The notes beneath the pieces were generated by a model. That model made no database searches. It was given only the letters and a program-made list of their open reading frames with translations, and was not told where the DNA came from. This document shows positions 1-11,098 of a stretch of 64,000 nucleotides of DNA, piece after piece; the stretch's first letter is position 1; the number at the start of each line of letters is the position of its first letter. The translations under genes and the position numbers were made by a program. Where the stretch lies: NCBI GenBank assembly GCA_001414485.1, contig LLEY01000016.1, forward strand, positions 248,001 to 312,000, written 5' to 3'. Source of the stretch: Calycina herbarum. Lineage: Eukaryota > Ascomycota > Leotiomycetes > Helotiales > Pezizellaceae.

Positions 1-100
1 TCTTAAGTTACTACTCTACTCTACTCAACCGACCCGCTACTCATACTCTACTCTACTACTCTTGAGTACTACTCGAGTAGTTGTGAGTAGCAGAGTATTT
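1..100. repeat. CTACT-rich low-complexity tract
   Basis: The first 100 bases are built from CTACT/TACTC units in loose tandem, with a local palindrome CTACTCGAGTAG near 69-80. There is no coding frame. It looks like a degenerate microsatellite at the edge of the gene island. Confidence 0.6.
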
Positions 101-687
101 TGTGATTACGCTGGAGATACTTGTTCAGGATGAATTGCTCGGGGATTGGGCTTTCTAGGGATAAATCTCCGATACTGCTTCCTAGCATTTCCGAATTCCT
201 CAGACAGTTTTTCCTCCGAGTGTTTTCTCCGAGTATCTCCGGGAGTTTCTTCTGGGGATAAGTAGTTGAAATTGTTCTAGATCTCTAAAATACATCCCCC
301 AGAATAGGTTGTTACTAAAAAAGGTGGAGAAAAGAGGGGCATGTCCTTCTCAAAAGTTCTTTCGTTGAGTCGTGAGATTAATTACCACTACCTAGTACAG
401 GTGACCTACTAGTCTCAATAAATGACGAAAGGATCCCCCATCTGCAGTACCTTGTTCGCATGTGCTGGTATCGATCCGGCACTGTTATTCGAGAAATGGA
501 GAATCATTATCGGAGCAAATTGGTGTATTTTAGCGAGAACCAACGAATACCAGTCACCCCAAACCGTTCGCACAATTGATTTTGTCGGGGGAGTTTAGAA
601 TATTGACATTTCCTTTATATGCAATCTTACCTAGAACAATGAGCGAGACAACAATATACAACGACTAAAGACACTCACCATTATCTA
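101..687. other. Intergenic, downstream of the regulator gene
   Basis: Normal base composition with CpA and TpG present, so it is not RIP-affected. It lies 3' of the minus-strand gene that ends at 688. I see no ORF, repeat or RNA gene I can support here. Confidence 0.5.
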
Positions 688-2425
688 TCACAATCTCTCC
701 ATATCAATCCTCAACCCATCTACACCCTCCTGCCAAAGCCCCTCACGACTTACAAAAGTCTCCACCCACAAAAAAGACTTGACCTTTTCAGCTAACTCAA
801 TCGCAGTAAACAACCCTATACTCCCCCCAATAGACCTAACCCTTCGATCAAACCACCTTTTCTGGTCTCCTTCTCCGATAGCTAGACTAGCTACCATCAT
901 AATCCAAAGTAACAGATCGGGAAGTGTTTCATCTGCTACTAGCCAGTCTATGGATTCAATTGCGCTTCTTGTTCTTTGAGAAAGAACTTCGAACATGCCG
1001 AGACGTCGTTGGTAGCCTCGGATTATTAGACATATATAGATGAGAGAGGCGTTGGAGAAGGCGATTATGAAGTCGAGAGTGCCGTTTGTTTCTCTGAGAG
1101 CTTGGTTTCGTAGTTCGATACACTGTCTTTCGAGGTGATCGAGACGGGTGTGGAAATGGAGCTTCTCGAGTCCGGCAACATCTGAGGTTGGGATTTTACT
1201 GATGCCTTCCGAAAGCCATTTGAGGCATTGAAAGATGGTACCCGCGGAATGACTGAGAGTTCGGCAGCCCGTGATGAGATGGAGTTTTTCGACTATATTA
1301 TTTGCTTGTATTAGGGTTTTCTTTCCAAAGTATACTCCATTCCAGACATTGTCAAATGTGTCGGAGGAGAAGATGAGTGGTGACTCGAGAGTCATGGCGC
1401 CTGCAACATCAATCCTGTGGCATGGTCAACTTTACTACCCAAACTTGAATACAGTCGGAAAACTCACCATCTTATGGTTTGCCGTAAAAGTGGGTTGATG
1501 GTGTCTATTTCGAGTCTACCCACGTGTTTTGCTAGGGCACGTAGACCCGTCATATGTGCACGACATGCAATTTCAGTTCCATCAGCACTCTAAAATGAGG
1601 CTCAGTCATCTTGTCATCTTCAGTAAGTTCTCGGAACTAGAAATCATACCTCAAGTAGTGCCAACAGTGCCACGGTGGCAAGTGTAAACGTATCAAATGC
1701 CGATTTACTAATTCTCTCATTTACAGCTTCCACGGATTTCAATTTGTGATACGCGAGTGCTGTCTGAAACTTGGGATCACATAAAAATGGTGAGTTCATT
1801 GCTGCATGGAGAAGAGTAACGTGCAAAAGTGCAGGGTTACTGATGGCGATTGGAAGGTAAGCACGAGCTGGGTTGATTGGTATTCGTACTTTGTGCCATG
1901 TACTTGCATCTTCGATTTTATTAGCTAGAAAGTCAGAACTGCAAATATGGATACGTACAATACTTCAAGAGAAGCAATTCACACTGTCCAGCCTCAATAG
2001 GAAGACTGTCGAATGGATCATGACCAGCACAACCTGGCTCGGGAGTCCGTATTGCCAATTCATGACTTTCTGGAGAGTCTCTGGTGTCCACAGATTCTGA
2101 ACCTGGAAGTTTGTATAAGCATACGGCAGACTGGAGCCGGAAATACGACGCGGGTATATAACAGGCCAACTCCATACTCACGTTTACGATCTTCTTTCCC
2201 CTCATCAGCTTCTTCCCCCACTTCCTGTTTCCCGCCATCTTTACGTTTCTTCACATTGATTCTCCGACTAACGTGCGATCGCACAAACCTCCTTCGGGGA
2301 TCGGTAGAAGACAAACGTTTCCCTTCTTGAGGGACGAATATTAGATCAGTAATCTACGGGTTCATATGCAGTCAGCCAGATGCTTGAGGCGGGTTGGGGT
2401 ACATGGAGCGGAAAATTACCTCCAT
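688..2425 (-). CDS. Fungal-specific transcription-factor-domain protein (Fungal_trans_2-like), 481 aa
   Basis: Probable transcriptional regulator of the group that has the long helical fungal TF domain but no Zn2Cys6 cluster at the N-terminus. I infer six exons: 2425-2420, 2353-2182, 2102-1959, 1924-1650, 1589-1468, 1414-688; they sum to 1446 nt and every splice phase matches. Exon 1 is only ATG GAG, followed by a 66-nt intron with a CTGAC branch site. The N-terminus has the basic stretch RRRFVRSHVSRRINVKKRK (about residues 20-38), typical of this family. Next comes DPFDSLPIEAG (about residue 90), then PAR.YLPIAISNPALLHVTLLHAA, the helical core and a tryptophan-rich C-terminus. The junction between exons 3 and 4 needs a 34-nt intron (1958-1925), which is unusually short; a 1-nt indel is the alternative. 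No DNA-binding domain is visible, so regulation by direct DNA contact is unproven. Its target is unknown. Confidence 0.75.
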
Positions 2426-4006
2426 GAAAGCTTTGAGATTATGAGATTTGCTTTTTCATCTTTACCAGGATTTTCATTGTGGCCCTTTCGCGTTATTCGC
2501 ATTTCTGGAGTGGTTTATGGTCATCAAGAGGAGGGAGATAAAATTTTTGAACGCCTGTGATGAGCTGACGTTGGGGTTGGCTGACTGCCCGCGGCGGGCT
2601 GACATTGCACGAAACTACTAGCCACATTTGCACAGCCACATCTAATTTTGATGTTTTCCCGTCTCGATCGAAAGCTTCTAAATGGCGAACGGTGACAATC
2701 GACCTGAGAAGTCGTCTAGCAAATGCGTGGAGAACATCGTTACTGTCTGAGCTCGGGATTTTCTTCTGCGCCTCTCTCGAGCATTCAACAACACCAACGA
2801 GCGAGGATTCTGCTTCGATCATGCAAACATTCCGAGCATAAACACCGTTTTGGTCGTGTGTTCAACTACCTCATTCAGGAGAGACTCACAGGTGTGTAAA
2901 CTGGTGGAAAGACAACGAGATAGGCTGCAAACGGAGGACATAGTCTCTTGATACCGCGATGCCCTCAGAACACGAGGCTTGTCAAAGTCTGTCCAAGTTC
3001 AAGAGCAAAACTATTTCGATTCCAGGATCACCCCCGCGATACGTTTTTCAGGATGAAAAATCGGTGTATATGAAAGAGAATCCGAGGCGAGGGGGGGGGT
3101 TATACTCAAGACTACCTAGTCCAGAATAGGTCGCGTCGAGAGGTTCGCTCATTCCCTCTACTTGAGGCAAGTTCACGACGACCCACACAGGCCAACTTTA
3201 CTTGCAACTTTCCATGATCAACAATTTGACTTGGAAGGCAACAAATCATGTTATAAAAATCACCCGGGTTACACGGCAACGTGTGGAGCTCAAATCAATG
3301 GCATATTTTGCATCGAGAAGCAGGTATTCGCTGGTAGCTCTTTTTTGGATACCAAAAATGATAAGGGAGATTGCCCGTGTGGTTTGCCCAGAATGAATCG
3401 ATTGTCGAAATCGTTTCTTCTCCCATTTGACTCCTCTGAGGGTCGTGTCTTCCATTTCTCGCAAAGGTGCCGAATAAGAGGGAAGGAGCGACTCGTCTTC
3501 TATGGTATTGGGTTGAGGAAAAGCCTCGACGGTTGACCTCCCCCTCAAAATCCAGCAAGCCCAGTCGCGACTGCCTCTTACAGCTGCATGCAAAAGCGGG
3601 GCACCCCAGAGGAGATAGGAGGGACTTGAGGTCGCTCCTTGTCCATAAGTAGGAAACGGGATTCGATATAAAAAGGAGGAGACGCCTTCCCTCGACCTCG
3701 ACAGACCAGAATGAAAAAGAGAAGGCATGTGTCTCCCTGCATTCAGTATACCCACCTCGGACTCTCGTACCTTTCATACAAATTATCGTGGTTAAATGGT
3801 GTGGCCGGATGGGCGAAGCAAGCAACTATTTACGAACTTTCAAGTCAGTTTGGGGTCACATTTATGATTCGGAAGTTGAAGGGGAAGGTCCCAGATCAAA
3901 AAAAGGAAAATTGGATTTGTATTCAAGTGCTCATCAAACCATAACCATCATTAAGCTACACTCCTATATTCCGGAAGGGTTCTTCCCCTTTTCCAAAAAA
4001 CTACAG
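2426..4006. other. Gene-poor intergenic region
   Basis: About 1.6 kb between the regulator's start and the 3' end of the reductase gene. It must contain the regulator's promoter. Several overlapping open frames exist on both strands (for example 3246-3825 minus, 3162-3536 plus), but they overlap each other, start with non-ATG codons or lack recognisable motifs, and none has intron signals that join into a family. A TATA-like GATATAAAAAGG occurs at 3664-3675 without a convincing gene downstream. Base use is normal, not RIP-like. Confidence 0.45.
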
Positions 4007-5146
4007 TCAGGCCTTTACCGCTTTTCTCTTCAACTCAACATACTGACCTATCACAGCTTTAGCAGCCTCTCGGAACGTTTCTAAAGGCCCAAACGCCGCT
4101 GTTGTCGAACTCTTATCCACTTCTTGGTAAACCGCTTCAGTACTTCCAACCGGGTTCAAAATTCCCTCAGCGACAGCATCTGGAAAATAATTCTTCGCAA
4201 TCTCGTTCACTTCATTGAAATTCACCTTATCACCGTCCTTCCCGGCATCGAGTAAGAAACTCTGACTTTCAACAATTTTAGTGTCGAGAGCCTCGACATG
4301 GATTCTAGCAAGATCAGTGACGGGAGTGGTAAACGCTTCACGCTTAGCACCCTTGACTGCACCCAAGGCAATTCCAATGACAAGTGCGTTGCTACCGCCC
4401 AATAACTCTTCCGGTTTGGTCAAAAGCTCATTTCTTCCGATGACATATCCGGGATGTAAATTGATGATAGTGAAATGGGGTTTCTTCTCAGCGAGAAACC
4501 TTTCGGTGGCATCTAAAGAAAGTGTTTTCGCAACGCGATATGCCGCCCAAGCATCGGTGGAATAAGGAGGTGATGGGAGAGGTGTGACTCTTGTTGTGGC
4601 AGTGTAGACGATGGGTGGATTGGAGGGCTCGATGGCTTGATCGGTCATAATCGCTACAGCACTGCTTGTGATAACCACACGCTTAATCTTGGGGAACTTC
4701 AACGCTGAAGTCAGTATACTGAGCGTTCCCTTGATTGCTGGTTGGATGATTTCTTTCTCTGAGTCTTCGAATTGCTGCGTTCTTTATTAGTACTGCACAA
4801 TTTGACAGCTGTCGGGAAAACTTACAGGGTTAGGCAAGGGACTAGCCAAATGTAGAACTCCGACTACATCTTTCAATGCTTCATCAAAGGCACCGTCCAC
4901 TGTGATATCTGGTACGACGACTCCCTCGAGTTTGTCTGCGAATGGTTGGATGAGAGCATGACTTTTTACTGTCTCAATTTGAGCTTCTTTGCGGACAGCG
5001 ATACGAACGCGGTATCCTGTTTGAAGGGCTTTTGTGAGGACGGCAAATCCAATGAAACCAGTGGTTCCAGTTATCTTGGAAGAACATTAGTTTTGAGCTG
5101 AGCATAACATGGAACGAGTACATACCAAGATGAGATCTCCCGACAT
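4007..5146 (-). CDS. Extended short-chain dehydrogenase (NAD(P)H-dependent ketoreductase, cinnamoyl-CoA/dihydroflavonol reductase-like), 345 aa
   Basis: Predicted cytosolic oxidoreductase that reduces a carbonyl or acyl-CoA substrate using NAD(P)H; the substrate is unknown. Three exons fit exactly: 5146-5126, 5074-4826, 4774-4007, with 51-nt introns at 5125-5075 and 4825-4775 carrying normal GT/AG ends. The start is fixed by MSGDLIL followed by the Rossmann motif ITGTTGFIG (residues 8-16, GxxGxxG). ASPLP (about 77-81) and VITSSAVAI (124-132) supply the family's serine. The catalytic tyrosine-lysine pair is YRVAK (169-173). HPGYVIG (about residue 197) is the usual segment near the substrate pocket. 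Length and domain order are normal for extended SDRs of the DFR/CCR type. No stop or RIP damage is seen, so it is probably functional. It is divergent to nothing on its 5' side except the transposon block that begins about 540 bp upstream. Confidence 0.9.
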
Positions 5147-5683
5147 TGTAGGGTGTGGAATATGAAGTTTGGTTGTTCTGTTAAATTACAGTAAGAAAGC
5201 TATTGGTCTTTTTTGTTATTCGTTTTGCTTTGATTGTCTTGTCGAGTTTAATGCGATAATGAAGAGAGAATGTTAATTTCACATCGAGGGTATCCACTTT
5301 CCTTTATACACATCCTTCAATTCCTAGCAACGCCCAAATTCTGACCCTCTCTCTACTATTCTGACCATATCTCTATCAGGCTTCAACCTTACAAAGTATC
5401 GTGCGTAGCGTTCTTTGATTACTCACTTTGAGTAACCAAACACCTCGGAGCATTCCAATGATATGCTTTCTGTGCAGCTGGGTTATTAGTAACTGCATTT
5501 CAAGCGAATCGAAGTGTTTAGGAGATGACAAAAGGTTGTTGGAGGCTTTATTTTGAGCTTTGTGTTCAGTAATTGAGTTGGTATGGCGTTTGTTCAGTAA
5601 TCCTTTCGATAAATATTTGTTGAGTAATCTTTTGGACATTTTCGCTTAAGATGTCTGTCACGTGGTCCTTCCAAATAGCTTCT
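5147..5683. other. Promoter region and island boundary
   Basis: Holds the reductase promoter. Small open frames at 5376-5639 and 5566-5790 on the minus strand have no recognisable product, and the second runs into the transposon terminal repeat that starts at about 5684, so I do not call them genes. Confidence 0.45.
5301..5308 (-). promoter_or_regulatory. TATA-like box upstream of the reductase gene
   Basis: On the minus strand TATAAAGG lies about 155 nt upstream of the reductase ATG, in otherwise ordinary sequence. Position is plausible for a fungal promoter with a long 5' UTR, but it is inferred from the motif only. Confidence 0.35.
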
Positions 5684-5860
5684 TTTGTGTAAGTGTTCGT
5701 CACATATAATGCCCCTGGGGCTAACACGGTTAGCCCCCAATCGCGCTGTAAATAAGACCTGGATAAGTATATTATATTATGCCCCTGCACGCTCTTAAAC
5801 GCTCGCTCCTAAGGCTATTCGCAAAGCCTTCGACGAATCAGGATCGAGTATTTGTGTGCC
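5684..5860. repeat. Split direct repeat A (outer copy)
   Basis: 177 bp, aligned without gaps to 6212-6388. This outer copy keeps many CA/TG dinucleotides that are TA in the inner copy, so it is the less mutated of the pair. Confidence 0.85.
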
Positions 5861-6082
5861 GCTCTGTAAGGAGCAATAGTGATATATTTACAAAAGCTAA
5901 TCTATAGAGCGTTACCTGCCGGATACAGTAGGATATAAATAAATTACAACGAACCCCGGTAAATAAGCCTTATATCCTCCTATCAGCGTCTAGAGCTACC
6001 AGCTCCCGCTCTGCCAGATCCCAAGGCTCTCTATATCCTATTCGGTCCCCCGCTTAGGTTAATTATAGGGTGGGAGGGATAG
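5861..6082. other. Unique spacer between repeats A and B of the DIRS element
   Basis: 222 bp separating A (5684-5860) from B (6083-6211). It does not match the sequence flanking the other A or B copy. Partly CpG/GC-richer than the RIP core, with no coding signal I recognise. Confidence 0.5.
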
Positions 6083-6211
6083 AAATCGTAAAAACCGTCG
6101 TTTTTAGAATAGGTGATGCTATAGCTAAGGTATAGACTTTCCCTTGCTTATGTGCTGCCTAAGGAAAGCTAATGCTTACATAAGCTTCTACTACTCTATA
6201 AAAACAACTCA
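6083..6211. repeat. Split direct repeat B (inner copy)
   Basis: 129 bp matching 10504-10632; the differences are mainly CA to TA or TG to TA in this inner copy. It directly abuts repeat A' at 6212, as in split-direct-repeat elements. Confidence 0.85.
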
Positions 6212-6388
6212 TTTATATAAGTGTTCGTTATATATAATGCCCCTAGGGCTAATACAGTTAGCCCCTAATCGCGCTATAAATAAGACCTAGATAAGTATAT
6301 TATATTATACCTCTATACGTTCTTAAACGCTCGCTCTTAAGGCTATTCGCAAAGCCTTCGCCGAATTAGGAGCGAGTATTTATATGCC
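6212..6388. repeat. Split direct repeat A' (inner copy, RIP-mutated)
   Basis: 177-bp partner of 5684-5860. The differences are almost all CpA to TpA transitions on one strand or the other, a direct record of RIP. Confidence 0.85.
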
Positions 6389-6479
6389 GTACTAAAGCGT
6401 GCTAAGGTAGAATCTATACTTATATATGTAATTTAGGCCTAATCCGAGCCCTTATAATCCGGGTTTAATCAAAGCCCTT

Positions 6480-7290
6480 ATAGTTAGGACTAATCGAGGT
6501 CGCGTATCTCGGTTCTTTATAGAAAACGTATGTTAAGCTCTAGCTGAGAGCGGAGGCTTCTTTTAAAGTATTGTTTAAAGGAGTTACTCTTCTAGTAGCC
6601 GAGGTCCTAGATATCCTTATAGGTAAGACCGTTGTCTAACGTATATTATACTACCCCTCTTCTAAAACTATGTCTAGAGAATTTAATAGGTGTTTATATA
6701 CTAGCTTTCTTAATCCTGTTTCGAAGCTAGGTAATCATCTAATTCTATGATATTAGCTCCCTTTTTAAGGTTATAAACAGGGGCTCAGCCGCCTGTTCCT
6801 CTAGTATATTACCCTTCCTAGGGTAGTCGACTAGGAGCTCGCAAAGTGCCTTAACCGGGCATATAGAGGTATTAGTATATACGAGCACTATTTCGACCCC
6901 TTAGTAATTATAATCGGCTTTACTTCGTTTTAGGCGAAGGGTTATATATGCTCTACTAGGAGCGATAGCAACGTCGCTTCTTATAAGTTATATAGATAAA
7001 AAGGTTAAGCGATCCTCTTAAAGTTACAGGTTTATTACTATAAACTCTCCTATTCTTAAACATCTTATAAAGGCTACTTTTATAGCTATATTAAAGTTGA
7101 TACTTTCACGGCTCCTAGTACCTATTAGTTCTACGAATGCTAGCTCTATAATCCTTTTAAGAATGTCTATTATAATTGGTTAAGCTTGCTTAGTTAGGGT
7201 GTTTATCGTTGTCCGCTGTATACCGCTAATAATTCTTTTCAACTAAAGGCTATTAAAGACGCCTTTGTCTAGCCTTCTGTCGATATAGGC
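6480..7290 (-). pseudogene. Tyrosine recombinase of the DIRS element
   Basis: Integrates the cDNA circle in this transposon class, without a DDE integrase. The catalytic pattern R...HxxR...Y can be read across broken frames: LRIGEF with the first arginine at about 7042-7074, CPVKALCELLVDYPRKGN in the middle, HSFRRG at 6672-6655, and the nucleophile tyrosine in FKQYF with its codon at 6570-6568. The frame is interrupted by TAG/TAA codons in place of CAG, CAA and TGG and by at least one frame change. It sits downstream of the RT/RNase H region, the usual gene order for DIRS and Ngaro types. Inactive as read. Confidence 0.75.
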
Positions 7291-7599
7291 AGATCAGAGA
7301 GCTGATAAGTTCTCTGTAATTGTATCCGGCTTAACCTTCGTAGCTCTAAGGCCTTCTATAGCTCTTAAGGTTGCGAACTCTCCTAGAGTCTCTAGCTAGG
7401 CAGGCTAGACTGTTTTCGCCTGTAGAATATAGTAGTCCTCGTACGTTGTTTAAATAGACTTATAGTTATCTCTTATCTCTTTCAAGAGACTGTTCTAGAG
7501 GAAGTGTTTTAGCAAGGATAAGTTAGTTCCTTGCGATCGTAGCTATTTAGGCGAAGGAGAAGAGATTAGTAGGGCCCCTGCTATTAAGAGCACTAGTTA

Positions 7600-8960
7600 G
7601 CTATTTCCTTAGAATTAAAGCGTGAAATTACGTCGGCTAGGGTATTATGCTTTTCTACGATCTATCTAGGGATAACCTCGATATCGTGTTTAGCTGCTTA
7701 TAGGAGAATCTTTTATAAGACTATATTTGCTTTGCTCTTAAGCGAGGACTTCTCGAGACCTGTCTACGAGATTAAGCTGTCTATATAAATAATAACTTTC
7801 TTTCTATACTACTATTTTACGAAGTAGTTAAAAGCTAGGACGATTGCTCCTAGCTTAAAGATATTAATATTAAAGACATTGTTTATATTATACTTAACCT
7901 TAGCTATAAAGGCTTGTTCTTTTTAAAGAGAGTTATACTAGTTTTTCTAGTCTATGTTAGAGGTCTCTACGTAGAACCCCTCTATACCTTCTATTAAAGC
8001 GTCTATGAAGAGCTAAATCGCTACTCTTGCTTTACTATCAAAGTAGTATATACTGTTGTATAGAGAGAGGAATTCGTTCTACTATTCGATGTCTTTCTTA
8101 ATAGTTAGGTTAAGTCGCTTTCTTAAGACCTTTAGTATATTTGTCGGGTAGCTTACTAGGAAAACGTATAGGTATAGTATAAATACCTTTCCTAGCTTAA
8201 CAACGTTTAAGTAGAAGCTTAGAAAGCCTACTAGAGACTGTATTTCGTCGAGAGTTGCCTAGCCTTAGTCTAGTACAATAGACGTTAAGGATCGCGCTTT
8301 TACTAGCTTCTCTCTCAGTAGTTTCGCGATGAATTTATAAGTATTATACTTAATTCCGAGGATAGTAATAACCTAACCCTCGTAGTCCTTCTTCTTATTC
8401 CTTAGGACGCCTAGGAAGTCGGTTAAGAGCGTGTACTAGCTGTAGAAGTAGGCTACCCGCTCCTAAAGGTCTAGTCTTATACGAAAGAAGAAAATAAAGT
8501 CATCTAAGTAGTATAGTAAGAGCTTAACGCTAACGCTTAGGTATGATTTAAGAATCTAATATAGTGCTTCAGCTACTAGGTTAAATAGGAAAGAGGCTGT
8601 TACTAGGCTGAATAGGAGGTATATTTCTCGGTAATATACTCCTACCTAGTTAAAGCCTAATAGCTACTAGTCTTTCTATAATACTAGGATGATTCTAAAT
8701 ACGTCTTTTAGATCCTTCTTTATAATAAAGCAGCCGTGCCCTGCTTAAAGAATAGCTGCTACAACAGCGTCGAAATACAGGTACTCGATACCTCTATATT
8801 CTTTCGGAATACTATCGTTTATAGACCTCCCTACTAGCGTAGAGAGGTTATAGATTATACGGAAACCACTATCGCTCTTAGGTACTGTGCCTAGTAAGGA
8901 GGATATAAAAGGCAGGAGAGAGGGGTATAGTAGTACTCTATAGAGCTTTAAATCAGCCTC
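7600..8960 (-). pseudogene. Reverse transcriptase and RNase H of the DIRS element
   Basis: Copies element RNA to DNA. Visible RT segments are SGFRIIYNLS at about 8876-8847, DLKDVFRIIL at about 8710-8680 and the active-site box YYLDDFIFFF at about 8516-8487, which keeps both aspartates. The RNase H part includes a tract read as IIYIDSLIS.TGLEKSSLKS at about 7800-7740 and AAKHDIEVIPR at about 7705-7670, the arrangement found in DIRS/Ngaro polyproteins. Many in-frame TAG codons replace Gln or Trp. No DDE integrase follows; a tyrosine recombinase does. Confidence 0.75.
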
Positions 8961-10503
8961 TAACCTACTCTTTATTATGTTTAGATTATTCTTAATAGAT
9001 AGTAGATTCCTTAAGAGGATAAGCTAGTTAGGGCTTTTATAGCTAATCTAATATCTAAAGGTTAAAATGCCTACGATTACGTTATCTAATAGGCTCGGCC
9101 TAGAGGAAGATCTCTGTTCGTCTTAGTATAGAAATATAAGGTAATACCTAACAGGGTCTAACCTAACAGGGTCTAATTACCTACTTAGTAGGATATATAA
9201 CAATAGATTACCTTAGACTAGGTAGTCTTTAAGAAGACGTACCTATCTATCCCTTTTTAGCAGAGATAGCGAGTCTCTAAGTAGGTATAAGGTATCTATA
9301 ACTTTATATAGCAAGTATGTATTTAGACGTAAAAGGTAAGAGGAATAGTATACTATAGTTTTTTTAAATAACTAATAATATTCCTAGTCCCCTATAATAT
9401 CTTAGCTACGGGCTTAAGTTTAAGGGTACTAGGTAACCCGGTAGTTCTCTCTATAACTTACTATCTAATATTTATACTCGAATTTACATCTATTACTATA
9501 CTTATATCTATTCGAATTCTATATTCGGCATACTCTGTCTAGTTCTATAGCCTTACTAGGTATTATAATAGGTCTTCTGTCGAAGCTTCTCTTTCTTAAG
9601 AGGCCTTATATAAGGCTTCTTTTAAAGGGGATAATAGTAAGAACCAGGTAACGGTGTTCTCGCTCTGCTAAGATTACCTAGCCCTCTATATTCGTAACGT
9701 CGATAGAGATTACGTATTAGTACTATTCTAGAGCTATTAGTATTACCTAGATCGCTAGATTCTATATATTCTAGATAAGGTGGATTAACCTTTTAAAGGC
9801 TATTATTACTACTATTAAATCTAGGCGAGTCTCTCTATAGATTTAGTATATAATTAACAGGTATATTATCTACGATTCTTACTAAATTAACATTATTATT
9901 CTAAAGTCTAACTGTTTTCCTTACTTCTTTTTAATAGTAAGGGAGTCGTCTATTACCTTAAAGGATTACTTGTTTACTACTACTAGTAGACCTTTCCCTG
10001 TTCGGATATAAGCAAGGTCTATTACTAAGAATATCCCTTTAATAATCTATATAATATACTTTAGGTTAATCTCTAGGTACTTATCTAGGATAGATTTATC
10101 TTATAGAGATAGTATCTCATCTACTTCTTCGAGGCTTAAAGCGTCCCTAGTCGCTACTGCTGCTTACGCTCTTAAGACTAACGTTTGTGCCTCTAAGGCC
10201 TTAGTCTTAGCCTATAACTTTTTCTCTTTTATAGCCGCGATCCTTATTCGGCCTTCCACTTCCGCGCGCTAGGCTCTCTTTATATGTAGGTCCTCTATCA
10301 ACAGTTATACCCTAACTTCATCCTCTATAAGTACCTCTAAGTCGTTGGTATTCTAGAGGATCGTTGTATTAGACCCCGCGTTCGAAAGGGGGGAAGAGGG
10401 TACCCCGTCGCCGGCAGGGGTATTTCTAGTTCGTGCTATGTTAAAGGCGGATAAGGAGTCTAAGTAGCTTCAAATAGAGATAAGAGCTTTAGCTAGAATT
10501 AAT
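8961..10503 (-). pseudogene. Gag-like 5' coding region of the DIRS element (poorly defined)
   Basis: Minus-strand sequence between the upstream repeat B' and the RT domain. The part at about 10250-10050 reads as an alanine-, leucine- and glutamate-rich segment compatible with a coiled gag-like protein, but stops and frame changes are many and I see no zinc knuckle. It is called by position only. Confidence 0.35.
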
Positions 10504-10632
10504 AAATCGTAAAAACCGTCGTTTTTGGAATGGGTGATGCTATAGCCAAGGTACAGACTTTCCCTTGCTCATGTGCTGCCCAAGGAAAGCTGATGCTTAC
10601 GTAAGCTTCTACCACTCCACAAAAACAACTCA
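10504..10632. repeat. Split direct repeat B' (outer copy)
   Basis: 129-bp partner of 6083-6211, with CA and TG retained, so less mutated. It marks the 5' end of the element in its sense direction and borders the un-RIPed DNA from 10633 on. Confidence 0.85.
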
Positions 10633-11098
10633 AATTTCCCATAATCAGTCTATTTCTTTGTCTTTTCCACCCTCATCAAAGGTACCCCCAAAATATAGAA
10701 GTACTATTTCAAAGAGGCGTCTGCGTGATAATTACACATAGTCACATGACTGGCTCCCTAGAGCGCCCAAAACGGCCCTGTCTGATAGAACAGTTTTGAG
10801 GCCATGAGACCTGTGCCAGAAAAAAAAAAAATCAGATCTTTGCATTCAAGGCGCCCAAAAATCGATGGAAAGTAGTTCGGAAGATTGCTCTCGAGAAAAA
10901 TCAGCGTTGACATAACACCTCTTTGGAGTTTCAATCTGTCCGTCAGTGGCAAAACATACACCACCAAGGGAGGAATACTTTATCTCTAATAAAATCCAAT
11001 TTGATATACCGCTAGTGGCAATTACAGTGATCTCTAAGGAGGATCGCTGGTCGATAACAAGAATTAAAAGTGCTTTGTCTAGGATGTCTCTAAATCGT
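10633..11098. other. Intergenic between the DIRS element and the P450 pseudogene
   Basis: Ordinary composition with an A12 run near 10820. The short overlapping frames here (10758-10967 minus, 10946-11149 plus) have no motif and no partner exons. Nothing further is seen. Confidence 0.45.

Larger units (their letters stand above)
5684..10632 (-). mobile_element. DIRS-group (tyrosine-recombinase) retrotransposon with split direct repeats, RIP-degraded
   Basis: A 4.95-kb element reading on the minus strand. Its order in the sense direction is: repeat B' (10632-10504), gag-like region, reverse transcriptase and RNase H (about 8950-7600), tyrosine recombinase (about 7290-6480), repeat A' (6388-6212), repeat B (6211-6083), a 222-bp spacer, repeat A (5860-5684). 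Two different repeats, each present twice and interleaved as B'...A'B...A, are the split direct repeats known from PAT/Ngaro/Kangaroo-type elements. RT, RNase H and recombinase motifs support the same class. Internal sequence is strongly CpA/TpG-depleted and full of TAG/TAA, so it cannot encode full-length proteins. No target duplication is expected for this class and none is obvious. Confidence 0.8.

Noticed and set aside
2493..2841. Open frames 2493-2822 (-) and 2605-2841 (+)
   Set aside because: They are mutual antisense shadows without recognisable motifs; the region is more likely promoter and spacer.
3162..3825. Overlapping 124-176 aa open frames on both strands, some Cys-containing
   Set aside because: They overlap each other, several begin at non-ATG codons, and none has a signal peptide, known motif or joining exon.
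5376..5790. Minus-strand ORFs next to the reductase promoter
   Set aside because: No motif; one overlaps the terminal repeat of the DIRS element.
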